DNA of 32,162 bases from Nitrospirota bacterium (GCA_020052615.1 JAGVOT010000098.1:1-32162); one strand, 5' to 3'. Positions 7,798 to 16,205 are shown, counted from the first letter of the stretch. Notes: a model not told the origin generated them from the letters alone. Numbers and translations are program-made.

Positions 7798-8751
7798 ATG
7801 CCCGATAAGCACATGAAGAAGATGGTCCTAGCCATGCTCGTGATCGCCTCGTTTGCGTGCTGCGCACTGTCCACGGCTTCGCTCGCATTCGCCGCAGCTG
7901 CCGGTGACATTGACCTGGGCCAAATAACCGTGGCGCCGGCCCGGTTGTCACCGGGCCAGCATCCGAACATCGAGGCGCGGGTCGGTCTGTCGCGGCGAGC
8001 GGCGGGCGCCTCCCGTGTGGTCAATGTCATCGCCGTCGTGACGCGGCCTGATAACCGGTCCCGGTCGTGGAACTGGAAAAAGGTCAGGGTCTCAAAAGAC
8101 GCTGCCAGAACGATAACCGTTCCGAAGGAATACGAGACATCGGTCGTCGGCGCCTACCGGGTCGAGATCCTTGTGTACAGCGACGATATGAAGCGCCGTC
8201 TCGCCAGAAGGACGCGCACCTTCGATGTGGCCGACCGGCGGGAAGCACGGGGCAAAAAGGGGGCGGCCGAGGACGGGAAAGGTCCTGCCGTCGATGCAGG
8301 GGGGAAGGGTCGGGAAAGGGCTTACCTGGGGCTGGGGCTCTACGGAAATACCTTGAATCTCGCCGGCGGCGGCATGGTCCTTCTGTGGCCGTCGAAGAAT
8401 ATCGGGATCGAGGGCATCTACACGACCGGTGACTTTACCTCCTATGAAGGGCGTCTTATCGGGAAGATCGGTCTATCTCAGGCATATAGCGTCTATGGCG
8501 GCATCGGATATATCCATGTGACCAAGGACGAAAGCATCATCGGCGTCCCAACACGGTTCTCCGACAGCAGCGTGAGCGGAGTGGTCGGCGTTGAGGCGGC
8601 GCTCGGCAGGCGCATGCTCCTCTATGTGGAAGCAAGCGGGTCGGCCATCGAACTGGAAAAGAACGTTGCCAGCGGAGCGCAGACGGTAAAAGCCACGGTT
8701 GAGTATGCTCCGGTCACCATCGGCATCGGCCTGGTCATGACGATCTTTTAA
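7798..8751 (+). CDS. Secreted protein with C-terminal outer-membrane beta-barrel-like domain
   Basis: This is a 317-aa protein. After a signal peptide (MVLAMLVIASFACCALSTAS region, cleavage near AFA-AAA), residues about 40-145 form a beta-rich domain (ITVAPARLSPGQ, VNVIAVVTRP, YRVEILVYSDD). A charged linker follows, then from about residue 175 alternating amphipathic strands (YLGLGLYGNTLNLAGGG, YSVYGGIGYIHV, MLLYVEASGSAIEL) ending in a terminal Phe, as in OmpA-like or OmpW-like barrels. With only about 140 residues the barrel would be a small 8-stranded one. The frame is open from 7630. ATG 7798 gives a normal signal peptide, and ATG 7813 is an alternative. It follows the Crp/Fnr gene on the same strand by 142 bases. 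Function unknown. Confidence 0.6.
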   Translation: MPDKHMKKMVLAMLVIASFACCALSTASLAFAAAAGDIDLGQITVAPARLSPGQHPNIEARVGLSRRAAGASRVVNVIAVVTRPDNRSRSWNWKKVRVSKDAARTITVPKEYETSVVGAYRVEILVYSDDMKRRLARRTRTFDVADRREARGKKGAAEDGKGPAVDAGGKGRERAYLGLGLYGNTLNLAGGGMVLLWPSKNIGIEGIYTTGDFTSYEGRLIGKIGLSQAYSVYGGIGYIHVTKDESIIGVPTRFSDSSVSGVVGVEAALGRRMLLYVEASGSAIELEKNVASGAQTVKATVEYAPVTIGIGLVMTIF

Positions 8752-8869
8752 TGACCGGCCATTATTCGCGGAACTCCCGGGGCACAAGAGGGCGTTCTTT
8801 ATCGATCTCCAATCTGACGGTGCGGGCGATGGACGACAGCAGATCAATGGCGGGAGAGGCCGTGGGCGT

Positions 8870-10645
8870 CTAGCCCTGCGGCCGGCGCGTCGCGAAGGGA
8901 TAGGTGATCTTCGAGTCAAGGGTCTCGATGAGCTGGAATATTTCGGCTTCGCTGAACTGCTTTGAATATGCATGGCGGAGATGCCCGGAAAAGGAATCGA
9001 TCAACGCCAGGGCACGCTCGAAATCCTGCTGACTAAAGGGCTGGGACGATTTTTTGTTGTTCAGGTTCAGGACGCCGACGACACGGTCGCCGATCTTGAG
9101 GGGAAGGGACATAAGGGCCTTGCTGTTGTACTGGGGGATGCTTTTTTTTGCGAACCGGGCATCGGTCTCGATATCGCTGATGAAGACAGGTTTCCCTTCC
9201 AGGGCCACCCATCCCGCGATCTTGTCGCCTTGCTTGATGCTGGTGGTTTTGACCACCTTGTCATCGAGGCCCCGGGCGCTTGCGACCCTCAACTCCCCGG
9301 TCAGTTCATCACTGAGCATGACCGAGCAGATGTCTATACCCATGGATTCGGAGATGTATTCCACAAAGAGATCGATGCTTTTATTGACATAGGCGTTCAA
9401 GATCTCCTTTCGATTGAGGGGGCAGGTCATAACGATCTGCGAAGTCGCCGCCTCGTTCCTGGCAACGACGGTCCATCGATGGGCGATCGCGGTATTTCTT
9501 GCCAAATATAACCTGACGCGATCGTCGTCCGATCCTGAAGCATTCAACGACGTATCGCTGTTCAGCTGCTGGAGAATGGTGCGCGGCAGCGGTTTTGTCA
9601 GGTTGATGTGGAAGGAGATCGTGTCGTTGGTGCTCGAAAGCGAAAGATCGATCGCATCATCAGGAGTGAGATAGTGGGTAAGGCCGATCAGCAGGTTCGT
9701 GAACAGCTGGGCGATCCTGAGCGCATCGCCAACGATCCACAGGGGGCCGGATAGGGGCGCTATGGACAGCCGGATGCCGCGGGTCGACAAGGCCGATCTC
9801 AGATGACCGGCAGAGGAAAGACCGTTCAGGACCTCGGCGACATTGACGGGAGTCTTGTCGAGCAAAAGCGACTCGTCCTCGATCTCGAGGAAACGGATGA
9901 AGTTGTCTATCGTATTGGCGAGATTGCTGGCCTCCGAGGATATGATGTCCTGGAATTCGCGACGTTCGCCGGGAGATGCTTGATCGTGATTGCCAAGATA
10001 GTATATCGCACCCTTGATCGCATTGAGCGGGGTGCGGAGCTCGTGGGAGATGCTTTTCAAGAACTCCGTTTTGATGATGTCTGAATCGATCAGTCTCCTG
10101 TTCATCTGCTCCAGATCGGCTGCGGCAATTTTCAGCCGTTTCAGCAGATAATGGTTCTCCAGTGCCACGGCAGTATGGTTCGCGATGATCTGCAGAAGGT
10201 CCAGCTCGTCCTGCGTGAACGGAGCCCCGTCCTTCTTGTCGTTGACGTTGATGATGCCGAGCGGCTGGCTTCGGAACATGATGGGACAGGAAATGAAGGA
10301 GCGCGTCTTGTAATGCTGCCTGTCAGGAGAGAGAAATTCAGGGTGCTGTGCAATGTCCTGGACCAGCACAGGCGCCCGTTTCTTGAGAATCGTGCCCGAG
10401 ATCCCGTCGCTGTCCTGTGTGGAGAAGGTGTTAATGTAGGACGCGTCCAGCCCGCGTGAGGAGAGGATGGAAAGCCCCCCTCGTTCGTTCACGATCATGA
10501 GGGACCCGGACTCCGCGTCGACGTATTTAATGGCGACATCCAGGAGATGGTCGCCGATCGAGATGATCGTGTCCGTGATAACGGTGGCATTCGAAATGTT
10601 TTGCAGGGTCAGGTAAAGCTTCTTATACTTTTCTTCATCATTCAT
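8870..10645 (-). CDS. GAF-HisKA-(degenerate HATPase)-GAF sensor protein
   Basis: This is a 591-aa cytoplasmic protein with no membrane segment. The order is GAF (about 20-165), a dimerisation/phospho-acceptor domain with an intact H-box ISHELRTPLNAIKG (His201), a region aligning with the kinase ATPase domain (about 265-410), and a second GAF (about 425-560). The ATPase region looks dead. The N-box reads NLLIGLTHYL with Gly321 where the Mg-binding Asn should be, there is no DxGxG (NLTKPLPRT in its place), and the G2 box reads SGSDDDRVRLYLA. It is the last gene of a minus-strand operon, 33 bases after the NtrC-type regulator. It could be phosphorylated in trans by the neighbouring PAS kinase, or act as a phosphatase or ligand-controlled partner. 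Ligands of the GAF domains are unknown. Confidence 0.83.
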   Translation of the reverse strand: MNDEEKYKKLYLTLQNISNATVITDTIISIGDHLLDVAIKYVDAESGSLMIVNERGGLSILSSRGLDASYINTFSTQDSDGISGTILKKRAPVLVQDIAQHPEFLSPDRQHYKTRSFISCPIMFRSQPLGIINVNDKKDGAPFTQDELDLLQIIANHTAVALENHYLLKRLKIAAADLEQMNRRLIDSDIIKTEFLKSISHELRTPLNAIKGAIYYLGNHDQASPGERREFQDIISSEASNLANTIDNFIRFLEIEDESLLLDKTPVNVAEVLNGLSSAGHLRSALSTRGIRLSIAPLSGPLWIVGDALRIAQLFTNLLIGLTHYLTPDDAIDLSLSSTNDTISFHINLTKPLPRTILQQLNSDTSLNASGSDDDRVRLYLARNTAIAHRWTVVARNEAATSQIVMTCPLNRKEILNAYVNKSIDLFVEYISESMGIDICSVMLSDELTGELRVASARGLDDKVVKTTSIKQGDKIAGWVALEGKPVFISDIETDARFAKKSIPQYNSKALMSLPLKIGDRVVGVLNLNNKKSSQPFSQQDFERALALIDSFSGHLRHAYSKQFSEAEIFQLIETLDSKITYPFATRRPQG

Positions 10646-10678
10646 GGCAGTATCGGCGTCCGCTCAGACGTTCCTCGG

Positions 10679-11992
10679 TCATGATGCCTTCAGCCGGCTG
10701 TACAGGGCCTTCCGGGATATGCCGAGCTTTCGTGCGGCCGATGACTTGTTCCCGTTGCATGCGGCCAGGGCATCGTGAATGGCCTGCAGTTCAAGCGACC
10801 GCAGCGGCATGACGGCGTCATGATGCTTGTTCTCGCCGCAGTAGGTCCTGATCTCGTCAGGCAGATGGTTGATGGTGATCCGCGGGCCCGGCGACATGAC
10901 AACAGCGCGTTCTATGGCATTCTTCAGCTGGCGGACATTGCCCGGCCACGGATAGTGCGTAAGGACATCGATCATTTCGTCTGAGAACCGAAGATGCTTG
11001 GATTCGCGTTTTTCGAACGAGGTCAAAAAGGACGTGGCAAGCATGGGAATGTCTTCCTTCCGGTAGCGCAGCGGGGGAAGTTCGATGCACACGACGTTGA
11101 TCCGATAGAAAAGATCGGCACGGAACCTGCCGGCCTCCATTTCACGGAAGAGGTCCCTGTTGGTCGATGTGATGAGGCGGAAGTCGATGTCGATCTTGCC
11201 GTTGCTTCCGAGGCGCTGCACCTGGCGCTCCTGGAGGACGCGGAGCAGCTTGGCCTGCAGCGCGGGATCCATTTCCGCGATCTCATCGAGAAAGAGGGTT
11301 CCCCCTGCCGCTTCTTCGAACTTTCCGGCACGGCTCTGGCTGGCCCCGGTAAACGCGCCTTTTTCGTATCCGAATAGCTCGGACTCCAGCAGCTCCCGCG
11401 GGATCGCGGCGCAATTGACGGCAATGAACGGTTTGGCGCGCCGCACGCTATGATAATGGAGATAGTTCGCAATGACCTCTTTCCCGGTGCCGGTCTCTCC
11501 CGAGAGCAGAATGCTGGTTTCCGTGTCCTTGATCGCCGCGACGGTCTGATAAATGCGCGTCATGGCGATCGATTTGCTCACCGGCAAGGAATCCTCGTCG
11601 GGCAGACCGTGATCGGAGCTCTGCCTGCTCTGCGAGATGGCGCTGGCGAGGATCTGTTTCAGTTTCTGGTAATCCGGCGGCTTGACGAAATAATAGAACG
11701 CGCCTTTTGACAGGGCGGAGACGGCGGAATCGACTTTCCCGTAGGCGGTCAAGAACATCACCGGAATATGCGGATAATGGGTGTTCACATAGTCGAAAAG
11801 CTCATAGCCGTCCTTGCCCGGCATCTTGACGTCCGTGATGATCGCGTCGACAGGGTTCGCTCTCATCAGGTTGAGCGCAGAATCGACGCACATGGCCTCG
11901 AGGACCGAGTAGGTATCCGCCCTGAGGATCGCGGACAATACCCTTGTGGCGTTCGGATCATCATCGACAACGAGAACAGAAGCATTCTTCAT
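10679..11992 (-). CDS. NtrC-family sigma-54-dependent response regulator
   Basis: This is a 437-aa protein. The receiver domain at residues 1-120 has acidic pocket D10/D11, phospho-acceptor Asp54 in ITDVKMPGKDG and Lys in FVKPPD. The AAA+ domain (about 145-370) has Walker A GETGTGKE, the sigma-54-contacting GAFTGA loop, Walker B GGTLFLDEIAEM and an arginine-rich R-finger region. A Fis-type HTH closes the protein (NKSSAARKLGISRKALYSRLK). It should open sigma-54 promoters when phosphorylated. Its ATG overlaps the TGA of the upstream PAS kinase by four bases (ATGA), so the pair is translationally coupled. I see no clear TGGCAC-N5-TTGC promoter within the window, so target genes may lie elsewhere. 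Confidence 0.93.
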   Translation of the reverse strand: MKNASVLVVDDDPNATRVLSAILRADTYSVLEAMCVDSALNLMRANPVDAIITDVKMPGKDGYELFDYVNTHYPHIPVMFLTAYGKVDSAVSALSKGAFYYFVKPPDYQKLKQILASAISQSRQSSDHGLPDEDSLPVSKSIAMTRIYQTVAAIKDTETSILLSGETGTGKEVIANYLHYHSVRRAKPFIAVNCAAIPRELLESELFGYEKGAFTGASQSRAGKFEEAAGGTLFLDEIAEMDPALQAKLLRVLQERQVQRLGSNGKIDIDFRLITSTNRDLFREMEAGRFRADLFYRINVVCIELPPLRYRKEDIPMLATSFLTSFEKRESKHLRFSDEMIDVLTHYPWPGNVRQLKNAIERAVVMSPGPRITINHLPDEIRTYCGENKHHDAVMPLRSLELQAIHDALAACNGNKSSAARKLGISRKALYSRLKAS

Positions 11993-13002
11993 GGCAGAGT
12001 ACCATCCTTCACCGGCAGCAAGAAAGAGACCGTTGTTCCTTTACCGTGCTCCCCGCGGATCTTCAGGTGTCCGCCGTAGCATTTGATGATCTCGTCGGCG
12101 ATGAACAGGCCGAAGCCGCGACCCTGCTGCGGAGGATGCTGAATGTTGTCGGCGGCGTGTACCGGCAGGTCGATGCCTGTCCCGGTGTCCGAGATCTCGA
12201 GAGCAATGAACGGGGCGGAGGACTCCCGGGTCAGATATGTTTTGATCGTAAGCGTTCCCCCCGATTTCATGGCCTCAATGGCGTTGTTGATGATGTTCAG
12301 GGTCGCCTGCTCGAGATGAAAAGCGCTGATCTGGATCGGGGGGACCGCTTCGAGAACGTAATTGCATTTGATCTCACGCGTATGGGTCTGCAGGGAAATG
12401 AAGACCTTGATCTTGCGGACGACCTCGTTGATATCGACCAGCGAAATGTCGCTGTCGAACGTCGTGGTGCTCAGAAAGCGGGATATGAAATTCTCGAGCC
12501 GCGATATCTCCTCCTCGAGGATCTCGGTGAACTCAACAAGGGGCTTTTCGTGCGCATAGCGGTCGCGCAGGTACACAACCGCCCCTTTGATCGCATTCAG
12601 CGGATTTCTGACGCCATGGGCGAGCGTTGCTGCGATCTTTCCGATCGCTATGAGCTTTTGCGCATCGACCAACTGGCGTCCGACCGTGCATGGCTCAGAA
12701 GGATGCAAAGCGATCTGTACCTGCTGTATCGCATCGTTCCCGGTCCGGAGCGGAGTGATCTTGATATCGGCCATCCGATGGTGGGAGAGGCATCGGAATG
12801 CATGCCGCTTCATCGAGACCGTTCGTTCCCGTTGAAAGGCCTCCGCAACTGCGTCCTTCTCATGGAGCAGGAACTGAGGAAAGAGGTGGAAGTATTTCTT
12901 CCCTATGGCAAAAGACGCATCCATGCCGGTGAACGATTCAAGGTCGTCGTTCCATGATCGAATTCGCAGGTTTTTGTCGATGGTAAAGGTAAGTGCTTTC
13001 AT
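11989..13002 (-). CDS. PAS-domain sensor histidine kinase (NtrB-like)
   Basis: This is a 337-aa cytoplasmic protein. An N-terminal PAS-like domain (about 1-100) is followed by a HisKA domain with ATLAHGVRNPLNAIKG (His129) and a complete HATPase domain: N-box NIINNAIEAM, G1 DTGTGI, G2 GRGFGL and final GKGTTVSFLLP. All ATP-binding boxes are intact, unlike the third gene of the operon. It is the first gene of the operon and overlaps the regulator by ATGA. It should phosphorylate Asp54 of that regulator, and possibly His201 of the GAF protein. The sequence after the phospho-His (PLNAIKGA..YL) is shared with the GAF protein, suggesting they are paralogues or can heterodimerise. Confidence 0.92.
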   Translation of the reverse strand: MKALTFTIDKNLRIRSWNDDLESFTGMDASFAIGKKYFHLFPQFLLHEKDAVAEAFQRERTVSMKRHAFRCLSHHRMADIKITPLRTGNDAIQQVQIALHPSEPCTVGRQLVDAQKLIAIGKIAATLAHGVRNPLNAIKGAVVYLRDRYAHEKPLVEFTEILEEEISRLENFISRFLSTTTFDSDISLVDINEVVRKIKVFISLQTHTREIKCNYVLEAVPPIQISAFHLEQATLNIINNAIEAMKSGGTLTIKTYLTRESSAPFIALEISDTGTGIDLPVHAADNIQHPPQQGRGFGLFIADEIIKCYGGHLKIRGEHGKGTTVSFLLPVKDGTLP

Positions 13003-13671
13003 TGATGGTATGCGAAAACCTCATTGTCGATCCGTCTGAAGTCTGAAAGAGCGGCGATCGTGATCTCGATCTAGATAAGTATAGCAAAGTATATCAAAAT
13101 ATGTATGAATGACGATACCCGGCGAGGGGTATTCTTAGGGTAGCAGTCAAACGTGGTCAAAATGATGCAATATATAACAAATGATATCGGAAATTCATGC
13201 TTCATGATTTGTCGATCCGGGCGTTCTCTTTCGTTGCTTGCTCCGTCAGGAAAATGCCGAGGCAGGGAGCAGAATGTTGCGGAATACTACAGCAATATCG
13301 AGTCGATGCAACAATAATATATCGTTTTTGCTTACATACTGCTTGAGAGCAGTTTCAGCTCTACCCCGATGCTTTGAACAGACAGCGTGCGGTTGTCACA
13401 TTGAGATTTACCGCACGGCTGCGCGACCTGCGCATCCAGCTGACCTTTCTTGAGTTCAGGCATCGTGCTGCCGAGTTCGGCCTCTACGTGCTTCCGCTCC
13501 AAAGAGTGCACGAGCGGCCGGATAATCCTACGACGGCATTCCCTTATGCAGGGTGCGCGGAGTTCGCGGCATGGGGAACCCGCATCCTGTGCATTTCTCA
13601 TCATAGCCATCATCAGATCCGTTCAATCATACGAGCATCGCGGAGTTTACTACCGAGGTCTGGAGGCGGCC
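13003..13671. other. Long divergent intergenic region
   Basis: This is a 669-base gap. The kinase-proximal 200 bases are AT-rich and hold a minus-strand extended -10 candidate (TGCTATACT, 13078-13086) and an imperfect inverted repeat ATACCC/GGGTAT (13115-13132). The GGDEF-proximal part is GC-rich. It has open frames on both strands (13332-13613 minus and 13374-13712 plus) with no ribosome site or recognisable product. No gene is assigned. It could hold an RNA or a decayed gene. Confidence 0.55.
13078..13086 (-). promoter_or_regulatory. Candidate extended -10 promoter of the kinase-regulator operon
   Basis: On the minus strand this reads TGCTATACT, an extended -10 element (TG-N-TATACT), about 75 bases before the PAS kinase start. 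There is no good -35 box. The inverted repeat ATACCC-N6-GGGTAT at 13115-13132 is at about -40 to -60 and could be an activator site. Confidence 0.35.
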
Positions 13672-15135
13672 ATGAACTTATGGAGCATGCTGACAAACAT
13701 GGACAAGGATAGCGTTCTCGAAAAGCTCATGGAGAACCTGGCCGTCGCTGTTCCTGACCATACGATCTCGGTCCTTTCCCGCGACCAGCAGACAGGGTGC
13801 TATCACGCATCGGTTGGCGAGGAGCGATGGAACATTCCGGGAAGGTTCATGATGGACGGCAAAGATCCGGTGATCAGTCAGTTGTATGCCGGCGCGGAGT
13901 GGGTAAGCTGGGGAAATACGTATGGCTCCCTCGTCGGCGACGAAGAGCGGGGGGGCTCGGCTGTTGCGGTTTTCCCCGTCGCCGTTCATGGACAGATCGA
14001 CCATGTGCTCGTGATATCCGGCGGTCGTTTGTCCGACAGCGATATCCGCTTGATCGGAGGATACTGCAGGCAGACGGCGCTCGCCCTCGAAACCGTTGAT
14101 ATGCAGGCGAGCCTCAGGAGCAAGATCGAGCGTCTTGCCTCGCTGCTGAACATCGTTGACGACAGTACCACCGAAGAGAGCTACCGCAACCTTCTCCAAA
14201 GGGTCCTGGACCGGTCGGCGGAGCTCCTGCTGGCGGGGCAGGGTTCGATCATGCTGATCGAGAAGGAGACCGATGAACTCCTGCTCGAGGCGTCAAGAGG
14301 CATCATGAGCGAGCCGGTTCACCGCGTCAGGGTCCCCAAGGGAGTCGGGATCGCGGGGAAGGTCGCCGAAATGGGAGAACCGATACTGGTCGAGGATGTC
14401 GAGCATGATCCCCGCATTGGAAAGAAGAACCTGCCGAAATACAAGACGTCCTCGTTCGTCAGCGTGCCGCTCAAGATAGGCAGCCGCGTGGTCGGGGTCA
14501 TGAACTTCGCCGATAAGACGACAGGGGAGCTTTTCGATGATGTGGACCTGCGGTTCGCGCAGACCTGTGCGTCCCATGCCGCCGCCGTGCTTGATCATAA
14601 GGAAATGTCCGAAGAAGCGGAGAGGTTGAAGCAGCAGGCGATCACCGACCATCTGACCGGTCTTTTGAACAGGGGATGCATCATGAGCAGGCTTCGGGAG
14701 GAGCTGTCCCGGTCCGATCGGTACGCTAAGACGATGAGCCTGGTCATGCTGGACCTCGATGGCTTCAAGGACATTAACGATCAGTTCGGACACGCGGCGG
14801 GAGACAGGGTGCTGAAGAGAATGTCGGAAGTGATGACGCATGCCGTGCGGTCCATCGATATCATCGGACGTTACGGAGGCGACGAGTTCGTTATCATCCT
14901 GCCGGAGACAGACACGTATTTTGCCGCGCGCATGGCCGAGCGCGTCCGGGCGGACATCGCCAAAACAGATCTATCGCGCGAGATATCGGACCGCGTCGTG
15001 AACAAGATAACCGCAAGCATAGGCGTTGCAACGTTTCCCCTCCACGGAAAAAGCACGGAAGTGCTCGTCGATCACGCCGATGAGGCGCTGTACCGGGCAA
15101 AGGCCGGCGGAAGAAATCAGGTCGTCGTATATTGA
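13672..15135 (+). CDS. GAF-domain diguanylate cyclase (GGDEF)
   Basis: This is a 487-aa soluble protein. Residues about 15-145 form a divergent GAF-like region, residues about 165-310 a clear GAF domain (GSIMLIEKETDELLLEASRG, VPLKIGSRVVGVMNFADK), and residues about 322-487 a GGDEF domain. The active site is intact (RYGGDEFVIILPE, GGDEF 402-406). An RSID motif five residues upstream (393-396) is the RxxD inhibitory site, so product feedback by c-di-GMP is expected. The start is ATG 13672, with GGAGG five bases upstream. The frame is open from 13450, but the extra 74 residues are Arg/Ser-rich and unlike a domain. The second GAF closely resembles the C-terminal GAF of the kinase-like protein at 8870-10645. 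The next gene encodes a PilZ protein, a likely c-di-GMP receptor. Confidence 0.92.
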   Translation: MNLWSMLTNMDKDSVLEKLMENLAVAVPDHTISVLSRDQQTGCYHASVGEERWNIPGRFMMDGKDPVISQLYAGAEWVSWGNTYGSLVGDEERGGSAVAVFPVAVHGQIDHVLVISGGRLSDSDIRLIGGYCRQTALALETVDMQASLRSKIERLASLLNIVDDSTTEESYRNLLQRVLDRSAELLLAGQGSIMLIEKETDELLLEASRGIMSEPVHRVRVPKGVGIAGKVAEMGEPILVEDVEHDPRIGKKNLPKYKTSSFVSVPLKIGSRVVGVMNFADKTTGELFDDVDLRFAQTCASHAAAVLDHKEMSEEAERLKQQAITDHLTGLLNRGCIMSRLREELSRSDRYAKTMSLVMLDLDGFKDINDQFGHAAGDRVLKRMSEVMTHAVRSIDIIGRYGGDEFVIILPETDTYFAARMAERVRADIAKTDLSREISDRVVNKITASIGVATFPLHGKSTEVLVDHADEALYRAKAGGRNQVVVY

Positions 15136-15236
15136 TGCATTCCGGCCCTTCGTTCCGACCAGCGTGCGAAGGCTTCCCCTTTCATCCATCGCTGCCACAC
15201 AGAGCCTGTAAGATCTCCAGGCCTTTTCTCACCTAG

Positions 15237-15265
15237 AGCCACGGCATCTGCCGGGGCTTTTTTTT
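15237..15265 (+). terminator. Rho-independent terminator after the GGDEF gene
   Basis: AGCC-A-CGGC-ATCT-GCCG-G-GGCT forms a hairpin with one A/G mismatch and a four-base loop, followed directly by eight T. It lies about 100 bases after the cyclase stop and separates it from the next promoter at 15340. Confidence 0.85.
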
Positions 15266-15339
15266 GTTTGATCGGCCCTGGTATCGCCTGTCGACCGGTA
15301 GGTACCCTGAAAATACCCCGCCAGGGAACCTCCTCGTTC

Positions 15340-15368
15340 TTGATTAACCCCCGCATTAATGCTATCCT
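15340..15368 (+). promoter_or_regulatory. Sigma-70-type promoter of the receiver-PilZ gene
   Basis: TTGATT, 17 bases, TATCCT. The predicted start is near 15375, about 24 bases before GTG 15399. It lies just after the terminator of the preceding gene, so the receiver-PilZ gene is probably its own unit. Confidence 0.5.
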
Positions 15369-15398
15369 AAAGCGTATTGCTGGTGTTCCTCGTCAGAG

Positions 15399-16148
15399 GT
15401 GGACCACGAAAGGACCGTCACGGTATTGGCACGGGAAATACGCACGCTTCTTCTCGTCGACAACAGCGCGACCACGCTGTTCTACTGGGGCATGCTGCTC
15501 AAGCGGCTCGAGTACAAGGTCGTGAGCAGGCGGAATGCGGCGGAGGCGCTCAAGGTCCTCGAGACCGACCCGCCGGCGGCCGTGATGACGGAGATCACGC
15601 TATCCGGCACGGACGGCGTCGCCCTGCTGAAGGAGATCAAGGGCGATCCGCGGTTGAAGGACATCCCGGTGGTCATGCTCACGTCGGTCACGGACCCCGC
15701 CGTGAAGGCCGACTGCGAACGCCTGGGATGCGCCGCCTGGTTCAACAAGGATGTCGAGCCGGACACGCTGTACCAGAAGCTTCAGGCGCTCATCGAATCC
15801 ACGCCGCGGCAGCATATCCGGCTGAGCACTTCGGTGAAGGTGATCGTGGGCGACGGCACGGCGATGGGCGGGTCAGCGCGGACCGAGTATGCCTCGGCCA
15901 TCTCCGAGGGCGGCCTCTACGTGCGGACGCAATATCCCCAGCCCCAAAACGCCGTCACGCCGGTCCGGATCATGCTGGACGGCGGCGAGGTGCAGGCGAA
16001 GGCCGTTGTCCTCTACAGCTACGCAAAGAACGAGGGGCCGTACAAGGAACCGGGCATGGGCCTTAAGTTCGTGGAGGTCTCGGACCAGCACCGGCGCCTC
16101 ATCCGGCAGTTCATCAAGGAATTGCTCACCCGGGGCATCGCTCACTGA
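15399..16148 (+). CDS. Receiver-PilZ protein with Glu at the phospho-acceptor position
   Basis: This is a 249-aa protein. Residues about 14-135 form a CheY-like receiver with the acidic pocket (LLLVDNS, Asp21), Thr95 and Lys117 in place. The phospho-acceptor motif reads MTEITLSGTDG, so Glu65 replaces Asp. That substitution often mimics the phosphorylated state. Residues about 135-245 form a PilZ domain with RQHIR (RxxxR, 137-141) and ISEGGLYV. The usual (D/N)xSxxG is AxSxxG here, so c-di-GMP binding is likely but not certain. The start is the GTG at 15399, which has only a weak upstream purine stretch. A TTG at 15426 with AAGGA upstream is a possible alternative. The neighbouring gene encodes a diguanylate cyclase, so source and receptor of c-di-GMP may be linked. 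Confidence 0.83.
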   Translation: MDHERTVTVLAREIRTLLLVDNSATTLFYWGMLLKRLEYKVVSRRNAAEALKVLETDPPAAVMTEITLSGTDGVALLKEIKGDPRLKDIPVVMLTSVTDPAVKADCERLGCAAWFNKDVEPDTLYQKLQALIESTPRQHIRLSTSVKVIVGDGTAMGGSARTEYASAISEGGLYVRTQYPQPQNAVTPVRIMLDGGEVQAKAVVLYSYAKNEGPYKEPGMGLKFVEVSDQHRRLIRQFIKELLTRGIAH

Positions 16149-16176
16149 CCTGACAGCCCCACGGTCATTCGCCGTC

Positions 16177-16205
16177 TTGCTATTTCTTCCCGCTCCCTCT
16201 ATAAT
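16177..16205 (+). promoter_or_regulatory. Strong sigma-70-type promoter of the YihY-cNMP gene
   Basis: TTGCTA, 17 bases, TATAAT: a consensus -10 with correct spacing. It starts 28 bases after the stop of the receiver-PilZ gene. Transcription should begin near 16212, about 29 bases before ATG 16241. Confidence 0.75.

Noticed and set aside
13332-13613. Minus-strand 93-codon open frame
   Set aside because: Its composition looks partly protein-like, but it has no Shine-Dalgarno, no recognisable motif and a competing frame on the other strand. It is kept only as a note in the intergenic entry.
13374-13712. Plus-strand 112-codon open frame before the cyclase
   Set aside because: It overlaps the GGDEF start in another frame, has no ribosome site and no recognisable domain.
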